A stretch of DNA of 64,000 nt from Artocarpus heterophyllus. Its lineage: Eukaryota > Streptophyta > Magnoliopsida > Rosales > Moraceae. The position numbers were made by a program, and so were the translations under genes. The number at the start of each line of letters is the position of its first letter. Within the stretch, counting starts at the first letter, position 1. Shown here one piece after another: positions 23,059 through 34,445 of the stretch. Under the pieces are notes generated by a model, which was not told the origin of the DNA, searched no databases, and worked only from the letters and a program-made list of their open reading frames with translations. Location: NCBI GenBank assembly GCA_025403435.1, contig CM046341.1, positions 23,100,908-23,164,907 on the forward strand, written 5' to 3'.

Positions 23059-24384
23059 TATTTTTCTCTTAGATCTATGAAAAGAACTCCCCTCATGACT
23101 GATTTGCTAAGACTTTTTTTGGAGACCCTCTTTTGCTTCTCTCTTTCTCTCTTAAGACTTTTTCTAGAGTTGCATGAATTTCTTCTTTCGATCGTGTCGC
23201 TTTTCTAATTTATAGAAGCACTATAAAGGTCAGCATCAGGATAGTTTATGTTGCATGTGTCATAGTTGTGGTGGACTGATTGGTGCTTCTTATTTCCGTC
23301 TATGTATGTAAACCAGGGGAAAGAAATCATTTTATACTTCCTAAATAGTAAAACACTTTCTAGTCCAGCCATATGCTAATTGCCTTTGTAGAGTCAAATT
23401 CCTACTTTCAAAAATCAAATTTTTATTAACTTTTCACTTTTAGCTTGTAAAGTTTCTATGAGGGTTCCTTATATACTTCCAGTGTGCTCTAGTTGTTCAC
23501 ATATCAGTTTCTTTTTTGTTGCATTCCTTACAACTATTACTAATAAACAAAATAAATAGTTACAAAAAAAAAAAACAAGACGGTAAATTTATTGATTGGA
23601 CCCAATTATTATTGAAAAGAAAGCACAACATTGGGAGCTTGTGAGCAAGACTACCATGTCAAAAAGCTTCAGATTACGAATACAGTCAATAATGTTCAAT
23701 TCTTGTGTCTATTGCTCGTTATTTCAATATCTTTTGAGCTTTCAATATTTTTGAGCAAGTATGATTAAAGAGGCATCAAAAGTATTTTATTTTTTTCAGA
23801 ATAGAATATTTATTATTTTTTGGGGAAAAAAAACATGTGTACATTTGATAATAAGTTTAGCATATATAGAGTTGTCAAAATCAACCATAAGATATGAAGC
23901 AAATATGACAATGATCGTAATTGACCTCCATTCATATTAGTCTGATCATTAACTAACTTCAAGAGGTATGACAACAAGTCAAGCCACTCTTCTGGCCAAT
24001 CATAAACTGCAACCGAAGCAATAGCCATAGTAATTGTTGTGCATATATGCTAAAAGCCTTGTTTATTATTTTTCTAGTTAAATAAAAAGATGATATGATG
24101 ATATAACATGGGAAACAACCAATGAAAAGTAGGTTTCCAATAGCCGATATATAGGGACTTCAACTAAGGAGATTCCTTCTAATTTCTTTTTTTAATGGAG
24201 CCATGGTTTGTGCATTTATGGGTTTCTGAAGAAAGGCTCATATCATTGTTGGAGTAGATCAACAACCAAACAAACCAAAGTGACAGTCAATCATTGCTGT
24301 CCATAAACTAAATTTGTTTGTCCATAAACTGCCTTGCATTCATGTATGATTTTCTCTTATTTGATGATGTACTTTAGGTGGAAA
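23059..24384 (+). other. hAT 5' non-coding region after the nested insertion
   Basis: This AT-rich stretch continues the hAT element after the Tat insertion up to the transposase start. I see no coding sequence. ACTTTAG at 24371-24377 could be a splice acceptor leading into the ATG at 24385. Confidence 0.5.
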
Positions 24385-26699
24385 ATGGATGGTAGTTCTA
24401 GTCAATGTCAAGCCTCTTCAAGTTTTGGCATTGTTAATAGTGCTTCTAAAAAAGCAAATCCAGTTGATCTTGAGAATGAGTTTGAATCGGATGAAGAGAT
24501 AGTAGATGAAAAAAATTCCAAAAAACGAAAAGGCCAAAATCCTCCTAGAGAAACTAGTGAGGTTTGGAAGGATTTTATTCGTTATTTTAATGAGAATGGG
24601 GAGAGAAGAGCGAAGTGCAAACATTGTGAGGCAAATTTTGCTAGTCAAGCAAAAAAGCATGGGACAAGTACTTTGTGGAATCATTTGAAAAGTTGTTCAA
24701 AAAATCCCAATAAACCTGTTGACAAGAAACAAAAGGTCTTAGTATTTGAACCAAAGAAAAGAAGCAATGTAGTTAATGAAGGACAATTAGTGGCTAAGCA
24801 TTATAACAAAGAGGCTTGTAGGGAAGCTATTGCTGAGTACATTGTGTTGGTTGAATTGCCATTCAACCATGTCGAAAGTGAGGGGTTTAAGCGTTTTTGT
24901 CTAAAGCTTCAACCTAGGTTTGATCCCCCATCAATGATGACAATTGCTAGAGACATTTACAAGATATATTTAGATGAGAAGAAGAAATTGAAAAACATCT
25001 TGAAAAAGGAAAGGGTTTCTATTACTACTGATTGTTGGATGTCAATTCAAAATATTGGGTACATGGTAATCATAGCTCATTGTGTGGATAGTCATTTTAA
25101 TTTGCAAAAAAGAATTATTAATTTCTCTCAAATTACGAATCATCATGGAGACACCATTGCTAAGGCAATCGAAGCTTGTTTAATTGAGTGGGGTATCCAT
25201 AAAATTTTCTCAATGACAGCTGACAATGCTTCTAGCAATGACAAGGCCATTAAATACTTGAAGAAGAAATTTGAAGAGAAAAAGGAGGGGCTAGTTCTTG
25301 ATGGTAAGTTCTTACACATGAGGTGTTGTGCTCACATTATCAATTTGATTGTCAAGGATGGTTTGAAAGAAAAACAAGCATCGATAAATAGTATTCAAAA
25401 TGCTGTAAGATATGTACGGTCATCGACAACAAGACTATTGACCTTTAAGGAGTGTGTGAGAATGAAGGGAATTCCTTGTAAAGGACTTTTATGCTTAGAT
25501 GTTACTACTAGATGGAACTCTACATATTTGATGTTAAACCAAGCATTGAAGTTTCAAAAGGCATTTGAAAGGTTGGATGGCAATCAAAATTATTTCAAAT
25601 ATTTTGAGGAGGTTGAGAAGGATGGCAAAAAAAGGGACGGACCACTGGATGAACTTGATTGGGAAAATGAAAAATCTTTGAGCAATATTTAGCTATTTTT
25701 TATGAGATCACTTTGAGGTTTAGTGGTTCCACTTATGTCACATCTAATAAATATTTTCGGGATATTTGTCAAATTCAAGAGCATTTGTATGATTTGAGTG
25801 ATGAGGCTCCTGAGAATTCTTTGTTGGCATCAATGGCTTCTAACATGAGACTCAATATGAAAAATATTGGGGAAAAGTGGAGGAGAGTAATGGATGTTTG
25901 TTGCTTGCCACAATCCTTGATCCTCAATACAAGCTTGAGTATTTACATCATTGCTTGAGTGCTTTTCACGACACAAGGATATGTAAGTCTATAATAAACA
26001 ATGTTGAAGATGATTTGAGGAAGATTTTTGATTATTATAACGAGAAAGAATTTGGTGTATTGCCACAGTCAATAGAACCTCAAGCTCAAGCTACAAGTCA
26101 AGTGAAAATTGTCAACCAAACTTCATTGTCGTCATCTTTTATGCTTACTAGAGCTACTAAATTTAGTAGGCATGATAGTTTCGTGCAACAACGGCGTAAT
26201 CAAGATAGTGGTAAAATAAAGAATGAGGTGGATAGGTACTTGAATAAGCCTCCTGAAGATATAGACACAACTAATATTGATGATTTTGACATTTTGAAGT
26301 GGTGGATGGTGAATTCTGTGAAATACAAAGTTTTGTCTCATATTGCCCGCGATGTACTTCTTGTTCCGGTGACAACTGTTACATCTGAGGCTGCATTTTC
26401 TATGGGAGGCTGCATACTTGATCCTTTTAGGAGCTCGCTAAGTCCTAAGACAGTAGAGGCATTGATTTGCTTGAAGAATTGGTTGAGCGAGTCTCATCAA
26501 CCAATCATTGTGATGGAGTATATGGACGAGCAGGAGGTTCTTGAGACTTCTGAGAATCTTGAGATAGGTAATTGCATAATTTTTAAGTTTGTTACAATTT
26601 TGGTTATTCTTTAAAATTTATCATTTATTTAATTTTGTTCTTATTTTAGAGATGATTGAACAATCCAACACTTCAAGCGCGGGCACGGCTGCCTTTTAA
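24385..26699 (+). pseudogene. hAT transposase, BED zinc finger type (two frameshifts)
   Basis: I start at ATG 24385 (MDGSSSQCQASSSFG); an upstream in-frame ATG at 24334 precedes a likely splice acceptor. A BED zinc finger lies at about residues 55-110 (SEVWKDFIRYFNENGERRAK, then CKHCEANFA and HLKSC). The catalytic RNase-H-like core has SITTDCWMS, MTADNASSND, HMRCCAHIINLIVKDGL and CLDVTTRWNSTYLML. A frameshift near 25660-25677 moves to FEQYLAIFYEITLRFSGS; a second near 25862 moves to YWGKVEESNGCLLLATILDP. The C-terminal hAT dimerisation domain (EVDRYLNKP, DILKWWMVNSVKYKVLSHIA, VTSEAAFSMGG) is intact except for Cys after GG where Arg is usual. A small intron (26568-26649) probably joins a last exon of 16 codons, ending at TAA 26697. 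Confidence 0.85.
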
Positions 26700-27240
26700 C
26701 ATACTGGAAACTGGAAAGTCTCCTATTATTTTCTGAATGATCAAAATTCAAATCAAGTAAGTTAGTAGAAAAAAGCCCTAAAAAGAAAAAGAACACTTTA
26801 CTTTGTTCATCATTTTATCTGCAATATTCTGTTATTTTCAAACCCAATGAACATGTTTTATGGAAGAACAAGAACTCTTAACTTTGTTCATCACTTCATC
26901 TGTAGTTGATGTTTCTTGTTACAATGAATGATATGTTTCTTAATTTGTTGTGAATATGGTCACTGTCTTTAGGCACCAAACTTGGTTGTTGTTGGGAATG
27001 CTTCATACATTATCATCTAATATTTTCTACAATTTTTCTTTATTTTTTTAATAAAAAAAGCTCCAAAAATTACATTGGGCATTAGTGTAAGCCCAAACCA
27101 CCGCAACCCGTCGGCACTCAAACTGAAACCACCCGCCATTCCATGGGTGGTTTGTGGGTTGGTTAATCGCCAACCCGCCATGTAAAAAAACTGACCCGCA
27201 CCCACTCAAAAACCGTCAAACCGCCCGCTGTTCACCCCTA

Positions 27241-27248
27241 CCAATGAG
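27241..27248. repeat. 8-bp target site duplication of the hAT element, right copy
   Basis: CCAATGAG is identical to 11842-11849 and follows the terminal CACCCCTA directly. Confidence 0.9.
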
Positions 27249-30200
27249 CAGCGTCCAACGAATTTTGCAATGAAGGGATTGCAGTCAACTCATAATAGTC
27301 GATCAAGCTTCACAATCCATGCCACCACTGTTCAAACAAAGCTTCCCTCTTCGTTCTCGTTGAGCCTCTTGCTTTGTTCTCCCCAATAGCCTCCTTTTAT
27401 TTGTGTCCTCTAGCGGCGATAGTGGGCCCACAGGGGTGAGATTTGACAATGTTGCATTTAGGGACAAGATGCCAATGATGAGGATGGAGCATGGTAGAGC
27501 TTAATTGATCGGCAAAGTGGCAATTATGGTGCATGGTAGATTTTTTTTAGTTCAAACAATATTTGTTTTTTTTAGGATAGTTGTCATCATATGTGAATGG
27601 GTGTATCTTAGTTTAGTGCTCCTTCATAGTTTGTTACTATTTGATTAAAACCTAGTGGTTTTTGTTTGGGTCTAAAATATGAGTCCAATATAACCTCAAG
27701 TATAAGATTGTCTAAGTAGTAAAACTCAGCGAATCTGAGGTTAATCCCATAGGAAAAAAGTATTGTAAAGGTATAATATATCAGTTATATTATTTTCATT
27801 TATTATTTAAAGAGTTTAAGGATTAAAGTTAATTATTTACATTATTTGCACATTGTTTTACATTTTTTATTTTTAGATTTTTTAGTGATTCTTAGAATTT
27901 TAACAACAAGAATGTGGTTTAATTTAAAAAGAAGATGGAACTTCAATAATAAGTACAATTTGTTTAGAAAAACAACAATCAAAATAGTGCTAAAGTAGTT
28001 AAATTTAAAGAAAACAATATTTATGAAAATGCTGAGGATTAAATGTTCTATTCTGGCAATTAACTTAAATATTTTTTAGCTTTTCTAATACTATTTATTA
28101 AAAAGGTTTAAGCACGCAATATATCATCTTTTGCCGACAACAAATCAAGAGTTAGCAAGCATTTAATGTGCCAATTCATGTCTATAATGTATCAAAAACT
28201 CATTTTGACAAATAAGTATGGTTTTAAAAATAATTAACTAAAATTACTAAAACTAAAGTTAAGCATTCATCGTGTCATTTCTATCTACAAATAATCAAAG
28301 TATTTTTAAGTATTACTCGTGCTAGCCTATATCTACAAAAAATCAAAACTTAATTTTGAAAGAATTTTAGCTGAGTTAACATGAAAATCCTAAGTATTCT
28401 AAAAATGATTTTGACATTATAACAACTTAGAAAAATTTGAAAAGCTAAATACGTTTACATTAAGTTTGCTAGAATTTTTCTTTATGTCCTCACCTAAAAA
28501 GGAAAATTAGAAAAACATAATTAAGGTAAGAATACACGTAATTTTAATAAACATAATTATTTTACAACATAAAAACTAGAAATATTTACAAAAATATAAA
28601 ACAAAACTACATACAAAACTAACCTAAGGAAAAGAGAAAGAAAGAAACAACTCCAAAAATGGAGAAGAGGGGTGAGAATTACAATAAAGTAAGAGGTATT
28701 TATAGGTGAGAAAATTTACTATTTACATAATTTTTTATTTATTTTTTATTATATTATTTAGATATTTTTGTTGCAAAATGAGTAGGATGGCATATTAAGA
28801 AATTTGTTTTATTTTTTAAATTATTTTTTGCTACCCCGTATTACTAGATCTGATTTTATTTTATTTTCTTTTTTTCATGCGTAAATCGACTGGTTACTCT
28901 TTAAGATTTTTTGTGCTAATCTAGTGGATCGCGAGCAACAACTAGACGCTTTAAAACTGCTGATTAAATGAAAGAAAGACCAATCTGACTGTTGGAGAGC
29001 AAGCGCACTGGATTTCAAGGGGAATCTGGGTTGTGCGGACGGTCGGGATCAACTACATGGTTTGATTAGACTGCTCTGGAGGCTGCCACATGTTATTTCT
29101 TTTTAATTTTAAATTTTTTTATTTCTTATGCATTGGAGGTCTGTTTTGCTTGTTTTCGTGCTATTTTGCCCTCGTTTTTCTTCTAATTTTCAAATTTAAA
29201 ATAAAATAAACAACTTAAAATTAATTATTTTACATATTTAAAATTTACAAAATTTTAAAAACATTTATTTTACAATAAACCACACAAAACACACTTAAAA
29301 TAAATAGAAACTTCTAAAATTAACAAACCTTAATGATTTCACATAAATATATTAATTAAGACTTTAGAATATTTTTAGAAATTACTAGAAATATTATAAA
29401 ATATATTTACAAACTAAAAACTTATTTTCAAACATTGTAAAACTAAGAATAAAATCACACAACATTATTTTCTAATTTTAAGTATTTTAAAACTAATTAA
29501 TTATTAAACACACAAAAATAATTCTAAAAATTATTAAAAATATTCTTAAACATAAAAGCATACTAAAAATATAATTAAACACGTAATAATACAAACACAT
29601 TAAAATACTATTTGACACACAAACGCTATATTTAAGGGATTTAACAAGAAATATAAATGCAAAATGATGATTTTTAGTATTGAGAAAGATGCATTTTCGT
29701 AATCTCATTAGTTTTAACTATGCACTATCAACGGGGTAAAAAAATGCCCTACACTATAGACTTGTCATTTTGTTTTTTGATCCTTCTATTAAAACAAAAT
29801 TTTTCAAATGCACCTTGCTTAAATATTTTTCCTTTTGACCTTCTAAAATAATTTTAAAAAAAGTCAACAAATTGACTATAAACATGCATTAACAGATGCT
29901 TTCTAACTACAGTAACTTCAAGTTAGTGTTAATATTTCTAAAAAAATTTCACACAATCCCATTTCGAGGTGTTCGGCATGCAATTTTAAATGCAAGCTTG
30001 TCAAGAATAATAATAATAATAAAAAAAAAGCAATGGACCGCGAGTGTAATCTTTTTTATTATAATATAATGGAAATGAATTTATGGGTATAAATTTCAAT
30101 TGTGTTTGTGTTAATTTTTAGTTCATCCATATCACTCATTTAATAATTATACCATTGAGGTCGGTATTGTCACAAATAAAGAAACAAAGCATTAATTTAC

Positions 30201-31389
30201 TTTTTTATATATATATTTTATCCTTTCACCTATTTAACAATCAATTATTGGCCCAAAAATGACTATTGACACAAAAAGGTGAATTGAGTATTTTTAAGCC
30301 AAACATTTTTTAATTATCTCACTCTTAATTAGCCATCTTAATAATGCTGTAGAAGTGCTCTATAGTATGGTAGTATTATATATAGAGAAGCTTTAATTTT
30401 ACTCTCTTTGTCACTTTATAAGTTTTTTTTTTTTTTTTTGTCACTTGGCTTCTTATTTTTCCATAAAAAAACTAAATTTATCCACTTTTTATTATCATTT
30501 ATTATAAAGAATATTATTCTCATAAATTATAGCATTGTTTTGCTTTAATTTTTTACTTCTTGTACTCCCTTGCCTATTCTTTTTTTTATTATTATTTTTT
30601 GTTGAACTATTTTTTCCTTTTTTAAAATAAAATGTCGCACTCTATGGTGTATGTATCCTTACCAACTCATAGTAGTACAAACTCCCACAATTTTTCAGCA
30701 CCAGATGTTAATGCCTTTTTTTTTTTTTTTTCCAGCTTCTTCATCTTCTTTACATATTCATTGGGCGCTTTTTTCTAAATCTTCCTCCTTTTGAAACTTC
30801 TTTTTTTTTATGATTTATTAGAAGTTCATCATTGACATAAGAGAGGGGAAAAAAAACTTACCATCTTATTTAAACTGAAAAAAAGAAAGTGTATAGACCT
30901 AAAAACAGAGAGAGAGAGAAGGGAAGGGTATAGAAAGAAAAAGGTTTTTGTTATAAAATAAAGCAAAATACATCTAAAGAGAGCAACAAAAAAAAAGAGT
31001 ATTTTTCTATTCTTTTACTTGTGATGGATGAAAATATAAGCTTAGCATAACTTTTATTTACAAGCCATGTATCATTGCTAGAGGTTATAATAATAGTCAC
31101 AACTTACATAGGTTACATACAATATTAAAAAAGATTCAATAGGGAGATAATAAAGTCTAAAAGTAAATTGTAAATTTAGAATAAAACTTTCGCATATAAC
31201 TTATGGAATACTAAGATGGCCACCACAGGTACTTGGTTCACAAAACTCTCTCTTGTATGTCCAGCATACAAAGAATATGTCTAATTAAAACTTTACTAAG
31301 AAAAAACCTAGTGGGAAAAAAAATCTTAATGAAGGGAAAATGAGTACATAATTCTTGTATGCTCTGCATTTAGAACTGCCTCAATTAAA
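27249..31389. other. AT-rich intergenic DNA without a recognisable gene
   Basis: About 4.1 kb in which I find no supported gene. Positions 27660-27760 resemble the short motif set (actcagcgaatctgaggttaatcccatagg) seen in plant LTR-element internal regions, so part may be a decayed non-autonomous element; this is weak. Homopolymer runs occur at 30422-30440 and 30716-30732. Confidence 0.4.
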
Positions 31390-31542
31390 AATATTGCCAG
31401 GAAACCCAATGAGACAAATCTTAGGCTGAGGAAAAAAGAAGTACAATGCGCAATATCTTCCCCTTGTGTCAACATCTATTCTTCAAAGATATCCGAGTTG
31501 ACGCATACCAATCTTGTGTACTAACTTCTCAAATGTTGTTAT
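31390..31542 (-). pseudogene. copia RNase H C-terminal remnant, distal half
   Basis: Read on the minus strand, 31540 downward gives TTFEKLVHKIGMRQLGYL, the usual last block of copia RNase H (ATFEKLV.KIGMR.L). Below it the sequence has the 'cactaggttttttcttagtaaag' style found before copia 3' LTRs (about 31290-31320). It is the continuation of the relic at 33824-34445, split by the CACTA element. Confidence 0.65.
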
Positions 31543-31649
31543 CACTACAATAAATTCAAGATTATACGACCTTTATTTAACGACTGTTTCTCAAAAACCT
31601 TCGTAATAAGGAAAAAAAATGCGATGAGTTACGCCAGCAAAGACGAAAG

Positions 31650-32390
31650 CCGTCGTAGTATTGGCGGGAGCTACCACGACGGTTTTTTAAAAAACCGTTG
31701 TGGTAGATAAAACTTTTCATAAAAACCGTCGTTGAAGGTTTTAAAATCTTTAGAAAATTTAATCTTTCACGATGGTTTTTATAAAAACTGTCGTGGAAGG
31801 TTTGGATGTTTGAAATTTTTAGTATCCTACCTAATTAAAACTTTTACAACGGTTTTTACAAAAATCGACGTGGAAGGTTCTGTATGTTTGAAATTTTTAG
31901 TAGCCTGTTAAAATTTAATCTTTCACGAAGGTTAAATTTGGGTGGGAAACTAAAATGAGATAAAATCTTTCACGATGGTTTTTATAAAAACCGACGTGGA
32001 AGGTTTGGATGTTTGAAATTTTTAGTATCCTATCTAATTAAACCTTTCACGACAGTTTTTAGAAAAACCATCGTGGAAGGTTCTCCATATTTGAAATTTT
32101 TAGTAGCCCGTCAAAATTTAATCTTTTACGAAGGTTAAATTTGAGCGGGAAACTAAAAATTTCAAGCATACAAACCTTCCAAGACAGTTTTTATAAAAAC
32201 AGACGTGAAAGGTTAAATTTGTCGACATACTAAAAATTTCAAACACGAGGACCTTCTACAACGGTTTTTGTAAAAACCGTCGTGGAAGGCCTTTTACGAC
32301 AGTTTTCTTAAAAATCGTCGTGGAAGCCACAGGGCCTTTCACGATGGTTTTTACAAAAACGTCATGAAATGTTCCGCATGTTCAAAATTT
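31650..32390. repeat. Left subterminal repeat array of the CACTA element
   Basis: At least ten variants of a palindromic unit, 'cACGACGGTTTTTATAAAAACCGTCGTGgaagg', alternate with 'ttTGAAATTTTTAGTA.CCt' spacers. Individual copies differ by one to several bases. Confidence 0.8.
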
Positions 32391-33299
32391 TTAGTATCCT
32401 ACTGAAATTTAATCCCATGCCAACGACATGGCCTTTCCTATTTATTCAAAATTTCTCTAACTCAAACCCACTAAGTCTCAAACCCCTTTTTCTCTCTAAC
32501 TCCTCTCCCCACTACCTAGCCACCGATGAAACCAACCCTGACGGCATTCCACCGACTTTGACATTCCCTATCACTCTCTCCACGACCCACCTAACAAACC
32601 TGATGCCATTCACCACCATTCATCCTCATCTCTTGACATTCTACTGACTCCACCATCGTTCGACTCATCCTTTATCGTTCCACCGACTCCAACGCTGTTG
32701 GTAAATTTCAAATCATTACTTTTAGTTTTAGCATTATTGTTAGTTCTAAACTTAGTATTATTTGGTTATTTTAGTGTTATTTAGTTTTAGTTTTAGTTTT
32801 AATATTAGTTATATTAATTTGTTATTTGCCATTTAGTATGTGTTACTTGTATTTGGTGTTTGAAAGAACTTTAAACAACATTTAGCATTTTGGTGTGAGA
32901 ATAGGTTACCTTTTATATGTTTGTGATGTCTAAGTATTATTGTAATGCCCACCACATGTTTGATGAAAAGCTTCTATGACTATGTGTTTGTATTTGTATT
33001 TGTGTTTTAGTTAATTAATTTTATTTTCATTATTTTTGTTAATTATATTTATTTTTGTTTTTCTTTCTTTACCTCAAACATGATAGCATGCATGGACTTA
33101 GACACCAAAAATCTATCAACTGTTGTGCAAGCATGAAAAGAGTATTAGACTTTATATATATATATGATTTTGTAAAAATTTTATAGTTCAATATAATTAT
33201 GTGATTATAAAGTTAGGTTATTATATTAATGGTGAAAACACAAGACCATTCATCCCGTGGGAAACTAAAAATTCTGTTTTTTTTTTTAGTTTAAGACCA

Positions 33300-33805
33300 A
33301 CTTTTTCACGATGGTTTTTAGTGAAACGGTCGTAAAACAAGAGTCTTACATGACGGTTTTGATAAAAACCATCGTGAAAGGCTTCCACGACGATTTTTGT
33401 AAAAACCATCGTGGAAGGCCTTTCACGACGGTTTTTACAAAAACCGTCATGAAAGTCATAAAAACCATCGTGAAAGGCCTTTCACGACAGTTTTTACAAA
33501 AACTGTCGTGGAAGCCTTGGGGCCTTACACGACGGTTTTCATAAAATCGTCGTGGAAGCCTCGGAGCCTTACACGACAGTTTTCATAAAAACTGTCGTGT
33601 AAGCTTAGCTTTTCACGACGGTTTTTAGTGAAAACCGTCGTGGTAGCCTCGTCCTAAAATCCCATAACCCCACCAAAATAAGGAATCTATGACGGTCAAA
33701 AACCGTCGTAAAAAGTCTCGTTGATACTATTATGGACGATTACACGACGGTTTTTAATCCATCGTGAAAACATACCACGACAATTTTAAACCATCGTGTA
33801 ATCTA
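33300..33805. repeat. Right subterminal repeat array of the CACTA element
   Basis: About twelve arms of the same ACGACGGTTTTT unit lie in alternating orientation, mostly as inverted pairs with 2-8 bp centres and 'ggaagcct' spacers. The short ORFs called here are by-products of the repeat. Confidence 0.8.
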
Positions 33806-33823
33806 TAATTTCTACTAGTGTAT

Positions 33824-34445
33824 AAGAAGTGCCTTTATAAATAAATCTACCAAGTTGTCACTATAGTGAATTTGATGTATGTTCATCTCTTTTTTTCTTT
33901 AGAAGCTCATGCATGAAAAAGAATTTTGGTGAAATGTGATTTGTTCTATTTACTTTTATGTAACCTCCTTTGAGTTAGGCGATATTGACCACATTATCTT
34001 CATACAAGACTATTGGATTTTCTTGGTTGAATAGAAGATCACATGTTTCTCTCATATGTTGAACCAACGATCTTAACTATACATATTCTCGACTTGCCTC
34101 ATGAATCACCAATATCTCAACATGATTCAAAGATGTGTCATATCTTCTTTTTTTTTTTGGTTGAGCGTCAAGATATAGGAGTACCACCATCTGTAAATAA
34201 GTAACCAATTTGTAATCGTGTTTTATGTGAATTAGACAAATATCCTACAACTACATATCCAATCAATTTTGTCTTCGAATCTAGCGCATAAAACAAACCC
34301 ATACGAAGACATCAAAACACTTGTTTAACACTGTTCCAATGTCTTTGAGTTGGTGAAGAACTAAATCTTGCTAGCAAACTAACAGAAAATAATATGTCGG
34401 GTCTTGTGCAGTTAGGTAAACATATTAGTGCACTCATAGCACTAA
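33824..34445 (-). pseudogene. copia RT/RNase H remnant, proximal half
   Basis: Minus-strand translation gives ALICLPNCTRPDILFSVSLL, ARFSSSPTQRHWNSVKQVF, a stop, then MGLFYALDSKTKLIGYVVVG, YLSNSHKTRLQIGYLFTDGG and, further down, QHMRETCDLLFNQENPIVLY. This is the copia RNase H region with several stops. It ends at the CACTA insertion and resumes at 31542. Confidence 0.75.

Larger units (their letters stand above)
11850..27240 (+). mobile_element. hAT-superfamily DNA transposon carrying a nested retrotransposon
   Basis: The ends are TAGGGCTGCACA on the left and, read inward on the minus strand, TAGGGGTGAACA on the right, an imperfect inverted repeat typical of Ac-like hAT elements. Perfect 8-bp duplications flank it. 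Both subterminal regions are rich in GGCGGGTT/AACCCGCC-like words (11935-11990 and 27100-27220), as in hAT subterminal binding-site clusters. It encodes a hAT transposase at 24385-26699. Of the 15,391 bp, 10,670 bp is the nested Tat retrotransposon (12384-23053), so the hAT element before invasion was about 4.7 kb, a normal size for an autonomous member. Confidence 0.9.
31543..33820. mobile_element. Non-autonomous CACTA (En/Spm-type) transposon
   Basis: The left end reads CACTACAATAAAT and the right end, on the minus strand, CACTAGTAGAAAT, with the 3-bp duplication TAT on both sides (31540-31542 and 33821-33823). Both flanks are packed with copies of ACGACGGTTTTT/AAAAACCGTCGT, the subterminal repeats expected for CACTA transposase binding. 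The middle (about 32400-33230) is unrelated AT-rich DNA. No transposase is present, so any movement would need a helper element. The 2278-bp size fits a deletion derivative. Confidence 0.9.

Noticed and set aside
33221..33544. ORFs in the CACTA subterminal arrays
   Set aside because: They come from reading through the palindromic repeat units and have no protein signature.
31650..33805. CRISPR-like array
   Set aside because: The repeats vary in spacing and orientation, form inverted pairs and are bounded by CACTA ends with a TAT duplication, so they are transposon subterminal repeats.
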